From: Alligator mississippiensis
Lineage: Eukaryota; Chordata; Crocodylia; Alligatoridae
Assembly (NCBI RefSeq): GCF_030867095.1
Contig: NC_081830.1
Location: 33,835,832-33,899,831, forward strand
Length of the DNA: 64,000 nt
Reading direction: 5' to 3'
Positions within the stretch are counted from its first letter, which is position 1. Each line of letters starts with the position of its first letter. Positions 35,280 through 44,829 of the stretch are shown piece by piece. The notes below the pieces were generated by a model. The model was not told the DNA's origin and made no database searches. It saw nothing but the letters and a program-made list of their open reading frames with translations. The translations under genes were made by a program, and so were the position numbers.

Positions 35280-37025
35280 TGGTTTCCTCCTATCTCTATA
35301 GACAGTTAGACTCGAGACAGGCTCTTAACTACTTACAGTATTTATTAACATATAATATACATAAATATAAAATTAAATATCATATACATATATTTACACA
35401 GGGGACATTAACCAATAACCAAGGTCATACCCTGAATAACACTGTGGGAGAATCACTCCCAACCCCCAGGGAAAACAATATATATCCACAATGAACCCAC
35501 AGCTTCCCCACCCCACAGTGGGGAACCCATACTCAATTAAAGGGTCACGCAAAATATGGCAGTGGAAATGTGATTTTACCCTTACAGAGGAACCATTCCC
35601 TCTTCCTTTAATGCGGAATAATAGGCATCAAATGGGTCCCTACCCAGTTAGGGAACTTACCATTCAAAAAAACCAACAGAGGGTGTTTTTCAGAAATTAC
35701 TCTGGCCTATGGTAGCAGTATTTACTCATCAAAAATAAACAGTTTCAGCAGCATCACCCTATACAACATCATAATACAACATTTCAATATAAGGCACAAT
35801 CATTAACAATCTTACTAACATCTGCTCCTTAATAGAGTCCATGACCCACGGCAAGAGATAGTCCTCCTTCCAATGGGAACCCTGGGGGGGGGGAGGGGGC
35901 AAGGGAGGACATGGGGCCCCTCCCCATAGGGCCTTGACTGGGTGAGGGGTTGCTGACCCAGCCCCCTCCTCTGGGCCCCCTGCCCCACCTGTCTTTCCCC
36001 TGTGGGACCCAAGGGCCCAGTGACTCACACTCCCTTCAGGTGGTGGTGGTCAAGGTGCAGCTCGCAGGGGTCTCCTCTGCACTGCTGCTGGAGCACCCCT
36101 CTAAGCCTTCCTGTGCCGCTGGACTCCTCCCCGCCCTGTGCCCCTCTCTGGGCACCGAGGGCTCAGCTCCTTTCAGCTGCTGTGCTGCTGCCGTTGGCTC
36201 CCGGGTGCTGGGCCTCGCACCATAGCACTACTCTTTCCCTGTGCCCTGGCTTTGGCACTGAGGGCTCTTTTAGCAAAGGCCGGGCCCTTAAGGCTCTGGC
36301 CATCTAGTCTCATGCCAGGTCGCTAACCTAAGCAGCCTCCGCTGCTCCTGGCACCGCTCCCCTGTGTGCCGCGCTGCGCACCACGGGACCCGGCCGCTTG
36401 CCGGGAGATGGGGCCTGAACTGCCTCACTGCAGCTCCCAAGGTCTTGCCCCATGTACCGTGTGGTCCGCTGGCCCACCGGGGTTGCAGGCTTGAGCTGCC
36501 ATTCACGGCTCCCAGAGCCCAAGCTCCATGTGTTGAAATGCATGCCATGTTGATCCTGAGGGTCTCATACCCTCCTCCAGGGATCTTCAGGAGCTCAGGG
36601 CTAATCCCCACTGGGGCAGCTCATCCCCAGCTTTTCTCACTCCCATCTTCCATCTTCAGCTCCCCTGTTGTATCTCCCATCTGGCTAGGCACGCTGCTCT
36701 TTATATACTTTTCAGGACCCCGCCCCCTAAAGTCATGGGGACTTGCCAGGGTTGCAGTTTACAATTAGGTCTGTGGAGCTCCCCTCCCCCGCCCTCAGGA
36801 AAAGGGCACAGCTTCACTCCTTTGGCTGCCTCCCCATTGGTGGATGGGCCCCACCAATCAAAACAGCAGAATCCCCAGCCTGGGACTCAACCCGCTTGGA
36901 AAGATAGGCCTGCTACACTCAGGTGTGTTTTCCCCTTGGCTTCCCACAGAGCAAGCTTCAGTATTAGGGATGGAGGGATTAGCACAACTATGTGTGAGCA
37001 ACTGGGGCATGTGACCAGGGCACCA
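35280..37025 (-). mobile_element. Long LTR-like block (1.75 kb), minus orientation, 5-bp flanking repeat
   Basis: On the + strand it starts TGGTTTCC and ends GGGCACCA (TGGT/ACCA inverted ends), flanked by ACTTA at 35275-35279 and 37026-37030. Read on the minus strand it holds a CCAAT box (36836-36840), a TATATAAAG box (36699-36708) and AATAAA at 35346-35341 shortly before the end, the order expected of U3-R-U5. The R part would be long (about 1.3 kb) and is GC-rich at 35.9-36.6 kb, then AT-rich. No retroviral coding sequence was recognised. An alternative is a single-promoter retrogene or unrelated repeat. Confidence 0.5.
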
Positions 37026-37194
37026 ACTTAGAGGGGTGAAACAAGAGCCACTGCTGCTGCTAGCAGCTTGGCCACTACCACTACCCCTGCCACCACTCAG
37101 GGCACAGAATCTCCTTGTTATGCCTCTGGGAATTGCATAGCTCAGTGCCTTGTAGTTTGTTAGCTTTGCTAGCAAGTGGAAAACAAGGATCCAA

Positions 37195-37262
37195 ACCCTC
37201 TATTAGAACCTGGGTCTCCCATTTTCTGGGCAAGTACCCTAGCTCCTAAGCTATTGAGCTAA
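37195..37262 (-). mobile_element. tRNA-derived SINE head
   Basis: The minus strand reads TAGCTCAATAGCTTAGGAGCTAGGGTACTTGCCCAG, then GGGAGACCCAGGTTCTAATAG. Same family as the 18.8-kb heads. Confidence 0.5.
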
Positions 37263-37544
37263 AATATGAGAATCCTTTTCCTCCCCAACTCCCCCCACCC
37301 CCTCCAGCCCCCAGGTTTTCTCCCACTAACCTTTCAGGACTTATACAGGGTTGTTGAGGGATGTTAGTGAGATGGATGGGATCCCCTAGGTACGGGTGTT
37401 GGCTGCACTCAGCATAGGCTTCAAGATGGCACTGAAATAGTCGGGGCCAGGAATGGGAAGTGTCGCAGCAGAGGTCCCCTGCAAACACCAGCAGCCTGAC
37501 ATGGTGGAGGCTGGGTCTGAGGAGGGATCTAAAGCCTTGCATTC

Positions 37545-37685
37545 TGCTGAGGCCAGCCTCACAGGCCTGTAGTTGTTTACATCACTATTTTGCTCTTTCT
37601 TATATGTAAGATCTACCTTTACCATGCCCCAGTCATACAGTGCCATGCCTGGGCTGACAGATCTATTACAAGTCACCATACCTGT
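37545..37685 (-). mobile_element. Short CR1-like RT fragment
   Basis: The minus frame contains WGMVKVDLTYKKEQNSDVNNYRPVRLAS, a decayed form of the CR1 motif (V)PIFKKG...NYRPVSLTS. In a collinear minus-strand LINE this motif should lie at higher coordinates than the 38-kb pieces, so this is either a separate insertion or a rearranged piece. Confidence 0.55.
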
Positions 37686-37949
37686 GATTTCATGTCAATA
37701 TTCTGAGAGGGAGATCATTTGATTTCCCAACCTGAACATGTCAAGCTCTTTGAGTTGCACTTTGACCTTAGATGCAGTAATTTCCATTTCTGTTCCCTCG
37801 TTCCTGTTAGCTACTCTGCTTTTGCCCCCTCTTTTTGGGGCCCCAAAGCTAGGTTATTTGAATCTTGACACCATCTTCAATGTATTCTGTGAAAAAAAGT
37901 GCAACTAAATCTCTATTTTGGATATGTCTGGTTTCAGCTTCTAGCCACT

Positions 37950-38910
37950 AGCTTCTAGTTCTTGTTCTCTGCTAGGTGAAAGAGACCTTTCTTGGTAGTT
38001 CCTATGGCAGCACTTACACTGTAATCAGGTCACCTCAATCTTTTTTGATAAACTAAATCGATTAAGCTCTTTACTGTAAGGCATTTTTTCCAGGCTTCAG
38101 ATCATTTTGCAGCTCTTTCCTCCCATCTCTAATAATTTTTCAGTATCCTTTTTAAAATGGGAACTCCACTTTATTCCAGAAATACTTTCAGCAGTGTCAT
38201 ATGTACAGGTAAAAGCACTTGCCTGCTCTTTCTCCCGACTCCCTTGTTTATATATCCAAGGATGGCACTTTCCTTTTTACCACAGCATACTACTGGGAAC
38301 TTATATGACGTTGCTTGTTCACTAGGACCCCTATATCTTTCCAGTTCACTGTTTGCCAAGATGTGATCCTCATTCTGTAGCTACATCCTTTTTTCATAGA
38401 CATATCACTCTACTTTTGAGTGAGTTTAAATGAATTTTGCCTGTTTATCAAGTGTTCCAGATTTCTCTGTAGCACTTCCCTGTTCTCATGATTATTTACC
38501 ATTCTGCCAATCCCTTGGCTTATCTGCACATTTTACCAGCAGTGATGTTATATTTACTTCCAAAACACTGGTGAAAAAATTGCATAGTATAGGCCTAGTC
38601 CTGGAGTGAAGAACACCACTAGAAATACAGCTAGTTGATGACAATTCCACAACTGCTTTCCAGGAACTGTCAGTTAGCCAGTTCTTAATCCATTTGCTGT
38701 TTTGTTGTCCAGTGCCAGAGTTTTAACAGTGCCATGTATGACTAAGTCAAATGTCATATACAATCTGTTACAACTATACAATGATCTTATCAGTCAGCCA
38801 GACTTGTATCTTTGTCAAAGTATAAAATCTTGTTTGATAAGGCTCATTTGCCATAAAACATGCTGACTGACATTAATTATAAACTCTATGATTCTTTATT
38901 CTTTGAACCT
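37950..38910 (-). mobile_element. Old CR1/L3-like LINE remains
   Basis: Strongly decayed, but the order of landmarks matches CR1/L3 in reverse: AATCAGGTCACCTCAATC, then AGCTCTTTACTGTAAGGCATT, CTCCCTTGTTTATATATCCAAGG, and AGCCAGTTCTTAATCCATTTGCTG. No frame is open. Much older than the other CR1 copies. The RLE-type LINE fragment begins directly after it. Confidence 0.62.
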
Positions 38911-38969
38911 TGCATCAGCTTTTTTATTATTTTGCTATTTTTCCTATGAAGTATTTTAGGGCTGTGTTT

Positions 38970-40770
38970 ATACAAGCTGGACTTGTCCCTGCTGGCCCCC
39001 TGGCAGAAGATAGACGCCGTGAACACCTTCCTCATCCCCTGCATCGTGTTCGTCCTGAGAGGCTTGGCGGTCCCCAAGACCCCCCTCAAGAAGGCAGACG
39101 CCAAGATCCGGCAGCTACTCAAGAAGTGGCTGCACCTGCTGCTAAGGGCCAGCAACAAGGTCCTGCACATCTCCTAATGGCAGGGAGGTGCCAACGTACC
39201 CCGCATGGGAGACCTCTGCGACATCGTGGTGGTCACCCATGCCTTCTGCCTCCTGACCTGCTCGGATGCAACGGTAAGTACCATCGCCGCCAGCGCCTTG
39301 GAGGAGACCACCGGCAAGAGGATCGGGAGGCAGCCAACCGGACGTGACTTGGCCACCTTCCTCAGCGGCTTGCTAGAGGGCGAGTTCAACAGAGACAGTG
39401 GAGACTTTGCCTCACTGTGGAGCCGAGCCTGCAACGCCATGCGCCGCCTCGGGAAACGCATTGGCTGCGCCTGGACTTGGACCGAGGAGCACCAGGAGCT
39501 GGGAGTCTCCTTGCAACCAGCCCCGCACACTGACCCCGTGACAGTGACGCCCCGGACGAGGGCCTTCCTGGAGAGGTTCCTGAAGGACGCCGTCCGAAAC
39601 AAGTACTCCGGCGACCTGAGGGCCAAACCCGACCAGGGCAACGTCTTCGACGTGACCTTGAAGTGGGACTCCAGCAACCACTTCGTGCCCAGCGGGAGCT
39701 TCATGCGCTTTGCGGACTGGCGCTTCCTCCACCGCGCCCGCCTCAACTGCCTGCCTCTGAACAGGGCCGTCCACTTCGGCCACTGGAACAAGAGGTGCTG
39801 ACAGTGCAGCTACGCAGCAGAGACCCTCCTCCACGTGCTGTGCAGCTGCAAGCCGCACGCCAGAGCCTGGCAGCTCTGCCACAACGCTGTCCAGGACCGC
39901 CTGGTGAGGGCCATCCCGGCCGCAGCGGGGGTGGTCTCCGTGAACCGCACCGTGCCGGGCTGCGAGAGCCAGATGCATCCCGACATAGTCATCACCAACG
40001 AGGAGGCCAAGAAGGTCGTGATCGTGGATGTTACCATCCCCTTCGAGAACCGGCACCAAGCCTTCGCCGATGCCCGGGCTCACAAGCGGGAGAAGTATGC
40101 CCCACTGGCTGACACCCTGACGGGCTGCGGCTACGACGTGACGGTTGACGTGCTCATCGTGGGAATGCTTGGAGCCTGGGACCCCAGCAACGAGAGCGTC
40201 CTGTGTGCCTGCCGTGTCTCTCGCTGCTACGCCAAGCTGATACGCTGCCTCATGGTGTCCGACACCATCTGTTGGTCCCGTGAAATTTACGTGGAACACA
40301 TCACGGGCCACCGCCAGTACACTGACCCCACCAGACGAACCGCCGCTGGACCGGATCCAGAGGGGACCGCCTGAACCCCCCCCCTCCCCAGCTGCACCAG
40401 ATGGACCTTCACTTCGAGAGGATTCTTCAACTACGGATGACCCTGCTCCACCCGAAGAGGACCCCTGTGATGAGATGCTATATGGACTGAGACACTTTTT
40501 CTTCGAACCGCTTCTTCCACCATTGCGGACCATTGTAACGGGTTTGTGTGTATCTATCTTCTTTTTCTCTCAGTGTTGCGAACCCCCTCCCTCCCCTTAA
40601 CACTTCCCCCCTCCCCCCCCCTTAGTTGGCTAACATTGTATCTCCTGTAACCTAGTCACACCCCCATCCTTCTATTGTTAGTCCCTCGCTCAGGTGCTAT
40701 GTATTTCCATACCAGCTTTGTCAGCTTTTTTGGATTCACAATCCTAAACATTTACTAATAAAAGTGAACT
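38970..40770 (+). mobile_element. 5'-truncated, inactivated restriction-endonuclease-type non-LTR retrotransposon (R2/NeSL/Utopia group)
   Basis: One + frame reads from about 38971 to the stop at 40372-40374 with two internal stops (TAA 39175-39177, TGA 39799-39801). Visible in order: end of the RT thumb (LLAPWQKIDAVNTF; AKIRQLLKKWLHL); a conserved linker; a zinc knuckle C-x2-C-x8-H-x4-C (39796-39846) split by the TGA, which a CGA-to-TGA CpG change would explain; and a PD-(D/E)XK endonuclease with HPDIV (Asp codon 39982), IVDVTIPFE (Asp codon 40027) and KREKY (40084-40098). This order is that of the RLE class of LINEs, which usually insert at fixed sites in rRNA or snRNA genes. GC-rich and unlike its AT-rich flanks. 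A C-rich 3' UTR of about 400 bp follows. No 28S or U2 sequence is recognised on either side. The exact 5' and 3' limits are approximate. Confidence 0.8.
39178..40374 (+). pseudogene. C-terminal RT-endonuclease ORF of the RLE-type LINE, broken by stops
   Basis: This is the best preserved coding part of the element above: two open stretches of the same frame (39178-39798 and 39802-40371) separated by one TGA. If that codon were sense, the product would be about 398 aa of zinc-knuckle plus endonuclease. Catalytic Asp, Asp and Lys residues of the nuclease are all present. The element has no upstream RT palm, so it cannot be autonomous. The ending GHRQYTDPTRRTAAGPDPEGTA may be the true C-terminus. 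A shadow ORF on the minus strand (39412-40533) is rejected as a GC-rich artefact. Confidence 0.72.
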
Positions 40771-41399
40771 CAGAAAGAAACTGCCTAAAGGACAGGTAAT
40801 CCAAGCCACACCTAGACCTTCAAAACTGTTTATTAAGAACTGTCCTTTAACATGATTATTTGCAATAACAACTTACTGGGTTAGTATATTGCAGGATCTG
40901 CCTTCCCTTACTTGCTGTGTCTTGACTTCTGTAAGCTCATCCTAACATTTTCAGTTTCTGCATCTTTAGTTTTGTTCTTGTGCATTTCCTTTGTTTGCTT
41001 TATTATTCCATTTAAAACACAAAGCTAATTATTTTTAAACCATGGTTTGGACAGTGTAGGAGATATACCCCCAAAATGGGTGTCAATGGCTAGTTAACAT
41101 GATTTGAAAAATAGCAAATCCTTTCTACAGTAGGTGCAAACACAGTTGAAAGTGCATTTAATTGAAAGGTGCTAACTAACTCATATTTTCCAGATGTCCT
41201 TTTCCCTGCCAGTCAAGATAAGACCTAGACCTGTGATTGAGCTCAGATGCTGTCTGTGGTAGGCTGTTAGAGATCTGCAGTGAGGTACATCTAGACAAGA
41301 TTGTGTGGTTCTGCTTTAATGCAGCTTAACTGATTATTTAACTAGTGCTTTATAAATATTGATGTAAGCACTCCACAAACCTTTGTTCCAGGACTGAGA

Positions 41400-42182
41400 C
41401 TGGGTCTACACTACAACCATTTCCAGCAACAGGCCTAATAACTGATATAGCTAAGCAGTAGTGTAACTCAGGAGGGAGCTAACGGCACACCAGCCGCTAG
41501 TACCAACATAGTGGGGATCCCAAAACAGTACACACTTCTTCTGGGGACTGTATGCCCTAGCAGCAGCTGCAAACAGAGACTTTTATTGAGTCCCCAGAGC
41601 CGGTAAGATTCCGGTCCTCTACCCTTTCCTGCTCTTGCCACCTCCTCCCTCCTGATCTTAAGGGCTCCCTCGCTTCCCCCACACTCCCCTCCCACTGATC
41701 CACCCCACCCCCAAAGGCAAACCATGCCACTGTACCTAAACTGGGATCCCCTTGCCCTCTGGGTGTAAATGGTATGTCTGACAAGACAGATTAACACATT
41801 TCTTTTGCTGGTGTAAACTGCATAGCCACTAGGGGGCTCTGCCTGGCTCTCTAGCTCAGTGATTCTCAACCAGGGTGTCAAGGTGGCTTAAGATCCTTCC
41901 AAGGGTGTTGCAGGGTTTGACACGATCTTAGCACTGTTAGGTGTGCAAACATGATTCACAAGATAAACCCAGAGATTTCAAATAGAAATTCAGTGTTAAA
42001 AGCATTCTGACCTGTTGTGGTCTTTCTGAGTTATTTGCACCAGAAGAATTGCTCTTTTATTTTTCTGTAGTCAAAAAATGAGTCAAGATTAAGATTTGAT
42101 ATTTTCCAAGGGGTGCCTTGAGTCCAAAAAGGTTAAGAACTACTGATCTAGCTATATCAGCAAAACCTTTTTACTGTAGACT

Positions 42183-42187
<5 letters not shown>
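41400..42187. mobile_element. Older MITE-like element interrupted by the hAT copy
   Basis: Left end CTGGGTCTACACTAC (about 41399-41413) and right end TTACTGTAGACTAGGG (about 42171-42186) share GTCTACA in inverted orientation. The inner arms share CTGATATAGCTA and, in reverse, TAGCTATATCAG. This resembles PIF/Harbinger MITEs common in turtles and crocodilians. No clear target duplication is seen: the right side abuts a (TG)n tract. Confidence 0.5.
41857..42145. mobile_element. Small hAT (Charlie-like) element with 8-bp duplication
   Basis: 289 bp with ends CAGTGATTCTCAACC and GGTTAAGAACTACTG (imperfect TIRs), flanked by CTCTAGCT (41849-41856) and ATCTAGCT (42146-42153), seven of eight bases equal. 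An 8-bp duplication and CAG(T/G)G ends are typical of hAT. The inside matches, in reverse, the fragment at 29064-29345, which shows that it is a family. Non-autonomous. It sits inside an older element (41400-42187). Confidence 0.85.

Positions 42188-42223
<36 letters not shown>
42186..42223. repeat. (GT)19 microsatellite
   Basis: About 19 uninterrupted GT units next to the right end of the 41.4-kb MITE-like element; followed by ACATATG. Confidence 0.95.
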
Positions 42224-42225
<2 letters not shown>

Positions 42226-42756
42226 ATATGTTTGATTTATATGCCACCCTTCCCAAGACATGGTTAGGGCAACTTAGAAGAGGAGAAAAAATAACTTATG
42301 AAACATGAAAAATGCTTATTCTGTATTCCCACCCATTCCTCTGAGATAAGGATGTCTTGGCCAATTCAGTAGGGAACAGGGAAACTGAGTCATGGCCTGT
42401 GACCATTGTTCTTTCCTGGGGTCACCTTAGTAGCATAGGGTGTGAGATCACTGGCCTATGTATTTCAACTCCCTTGAAACTGTCCCTCACAATCTGCTTT
42501 TCTCACATGCTAATCGTTGTGATTCAGACTGAACTGCTTATGGGATCAGAGAATTTGGGAGAAGGAATGTAGTGACAAACCCAGCACAGCAAAAAGGGGT
42601 GAGGGGTGTTCTGGATTCCCCAACACTTGCAGCTTCCAGGATTTAAAGTCTAGGAAGATCTGATTCAGAGGCTGTCTCACTAGCTCCCATGCTGTTTCAG
42701 TCTCACAGAGCAAGATCAAGCCTTCTTGAGCATCTTGGCAGTGCCTCCAGAGCTAA

Positions 42757-42935
42757 GAACATAAGAACCACAGGTCTATCTTGCCCAGTCTTCGGTGACA
42801 TATAATGGCAGAGAGAGCGGGTGCTGAAAGAGAGAGTAAAGTAAGTCTGACCAAGTGATTTTCCAACTGTTCCTCTCCTACTTGAAGCACAGATACTAGG
42901 AGTGTTACTAATAAGCTACGGGCCTCAGGCTGTAT
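42757..42935 (-). mobile_element. SINE-like repeat, TTCTTATGTTCTT-tail family, minus strand
   Basis: The + strand starts AAGAACATAAGAACCACAGG and TCTATCTTGCCCAGTCTTCGG, the reverse complement of the tail seen at 34.07-34.11 kb. Shorter pieces of the same tail lie at 28328-28370 (GAACATAAGAATCAGCC) and 43079-43120 (GAACATAAGAATTGGC...TGGGTCAGAC). Confidence 0.5.
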
Positions 42936-43078
42936 AAACCATGTTAAGATTGAAGAAAAAAAACTAGCTGTGAGGGAATGCACATTTGTTTCCTCTAGGA
43001 TACATCACAGTGTGCCAAGCAAAAATAATAAAAAAAATGTGTTCTTTTTAGTTCTGGCCTCATTGGTATTCAACGCAG

Positions 43079-43120
43079 GAACATAAGAATTGGCATTGAC
43101 TGGGTCAGACACTAGGGGTA
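43079..43120 (-). mobile_element. SINE-like tail fragment
   Basis: GGAACATAAGAATTGGCATTGACTGGGTCAGACACTAGGGG is the reversed tail of the same retroposon family. Directly beside the 43.1-43.6-kb foldback element. Confidence 0.4.
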
Positions 43121-43600
43121 CCTATACATGAGCAGGGAGGATGCTCCAACATGCTTTACTTCCAGTGCGTCAAAGCATACTTGATTAATCAAGTCTGCTG
43201 GAGCCTGATAATTACTGCGCTCCAGCAGCCTCCTGCGTCTTGTGTATCAGAGCCCCCATGCTTCAAAATGGTGGCAGAGATGCTTTATCTAAAGCTCATT
43301 TGAGGAGCTTTAGATAAAGCGCCCGCGCCTCCATTTTGAAGCATCGGAGCACTGGGACACGAGATGCTCTGGGGCAGGGGCAGGCAATTATTTCGGGTGG
43401 AGGGCCACTTACTGAGTTTTGGCAAGCCATTGAGGGCCACATGACAGGCAGCTGGGGCATATAAATATAAATTTTCTAAATTTTTTAGGGGCCCCATGGG
43501 CCAGATAGAATGGTTTGGTGGGCCACATTTTGCCAACCCCTGTTCTGGGGGCTTTAGAGTGGCTCACGGACTCCCCTATTCCCAGACCACATATATAAAC
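43120..43600. mobile_element. Foldback element carrying a 40-bp-arm hairpin, host of the 43.4-kb hAT insertion
   Basis: A hairpin with 40-bp arms (43258-43297 and 43305-43344, 7-base loop) shares ATGCTTCAAAATGG and GCTTTATCTAAAGCTC in inverted form, with only a few mismatches. Nearby are another inverted pair (GCTCCAGCAG near 43228 and CTGCTGGAGC near 43194) and a 16-base palindrome ACTTGATTAATCAAGT (43183-43198). The hAT copy at 43375-43542 interrupts it. Outer ends are not resolved. Confidence 0.5.
43375..43542. mobile_element. Small hAT element with 8-bp duplication
   Basis: 168 bp, ends CAGGGGCAGGCAA and TTGCCAACCCCTG (inverted). Flanked by CTCTGGGG (43367-43374) and TTCTGGGG (43543-43550), seven of eight bases equal. 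Inside, GGAGGGCCAC and GGGCCACATTTTGCC are typical of the family whose second copy is at 62711-62939. Non-autonomous deletion derivative. Confidence 0.85.
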
Positions 43601-44689
43601 ACCCTATATCCATCTCGCCCAGTCTCCCATGTCACACCGCTCATTTTGGACGTATGACCTTCATTCTCATCCCTATTTTGTGTTTTAGTTGTCCCCCAAA
43701 ATCAACACAGCTTGTTCTGAACCTTTGACCTTCACTCCCATCCCTGTTTTGTCTTTTGGCTGTCCCATGCAATCAGTGATGTGCCCTTAGTGGCCCATTC
43801 CTTCTGTGGTTAAAGCCATGCTTGGTGGGCTCCGGCCACGTTCGGCAATGGCACCTCGAAACGGGGTCACACCGGACATTGGGACTGACCAGGATTTTTC
43901 CTCTCCCACTTGCAGCTTCGAGTAGGGAAGGTCTGGGGAGCTCTGGTGCCCTCATGCCTGTGCCCAGCAGCTACCAATGCCCCTTCCCTCCAAGCCCGTG
44001 TCTGGCCCCTTTTTCCCCAGGGAACCTCTACTTCTTGCACCAGTGCCAGTGCCTGGGGCAGCTCAGCTCATCCCCGTGCCTCCACAGACACGAACTCTTC
44101 GGCAGAAGGGCGTGGCGTGCACCAGAGAGCTGCGGCTGGCCTGGCCGCACTAGAGGCATCCTTTTTGCCCCTTGCTTCTGGCCCCAGCTCAGGTGCGACT
44201 GAGCCCCTCGCTGGGGAGCTCCCACGGCCTCAGCCACAGGCTCTCTGTGGCAGCGCTGCCAGGTCTTAAATATGAAAAGCTCAAAATTATTGTGTTTTCT
44301 GAAAAAATACCATACACTGAAAAAACATGCAAATAAATTTCTCCTTATTTGCTTTCTCTTGTTCACAGTGAGTGAGACCTGGGTTCAAGTTGAGGCGTTT
44401 ATTTCGAGCCAGTTGGTGGGGAGGAAGGGCTGACAGCCGACCCCACAGGCGGTTAAGCCTCCCTGAGTGTCACTGCTTCGGTTTCCACCTGCGGCCTCTA
44501 AAAGGACGGTCCACATGGAACACCTTTACTGTCACTGATGCAGGCCCGGCAAGCAGCAACACCGCCGCTCCCGCCCCGCCCCCTTCCCCTTCCCCTCCCC
44601 CTCCCCCTCCCGGCGCGCGGGGGCGGGACCGAGGGCTCACAGGAAGGGGGTGGAGCTGAGGGGTGTCAGGTGACGACGCGCGCGCACGG

Positions 44690-44793
44690 CCTGCACGTCA
44701 CTTCCGCTGCGGAGAGCGCTCGCGCCTGGGACGGTCGGGTCGGGTCGGGTCGGCGGCGCCGCGGTCGCCCGGAGCTCGCGCGGGGGGGAAACG
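44690..44793 (+). promoter_or_regulatory. TRA2B: TRA2B core promoter: CRE/ETS composite and TATA-less start region
   Basis: A CACGTCA half-CRE (44694-44700) directly abuts ACTTCCG (44700-44706, reverse CGGAAGT), an ETS-family core. There is no TATA box in the 150 bases before the ATG at 44794. Such paired CRE/ETS sites are typical of TATA-less housekeeping promoters. Factor identity is inference, and the transcription start is unknown. Confidence 0.5.
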
Positions 44794-44829
44794 ATGAGCG
44801 ACAGCGGGGAGCAGAACTACGGCGAGCGG
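44794..44829 (+). CDS. TRA2B: TRA2B coding exon 1 (12 codons)
   Basis: Codes for [12 protein letters not shown] and ends in phase 0 directly before a GTAATA donor at 44830. The ATG has A at -3 and lies in a CpG island. The reading frame stays open into intron 1 but turns into low-complexity Arg/Pro/Gly, so the exon end is set by the family sequence and by the downstream acceptor at 52064. Most of the exon should be 5' UTR; its 5' end cannot be fixed from sequence alone. Confidence 0.95.

Noticed and set aside
36690..36870. Promoter of an unknown minus-strand gene (TATA plus CCAAT)
   Set aside because: No coding exon follows on the minus strand. The LTR-like ends and poly-A signal explain it better.
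39412..40533. 373-aa open frame on the minus strand opposite the RLE-type LINE
   Set aside because: It mirrors the + frame, which has clear zinc-knuckle and nuclease motifs. The minus product has no recognisable domain.
40600..40800. Possible U2 snRNA or 28S rRNA target next to the RLE-type LINE
   Set aside because: No stretch of U2 (branch-site or Sm region) or 28S was recognised on either strand.
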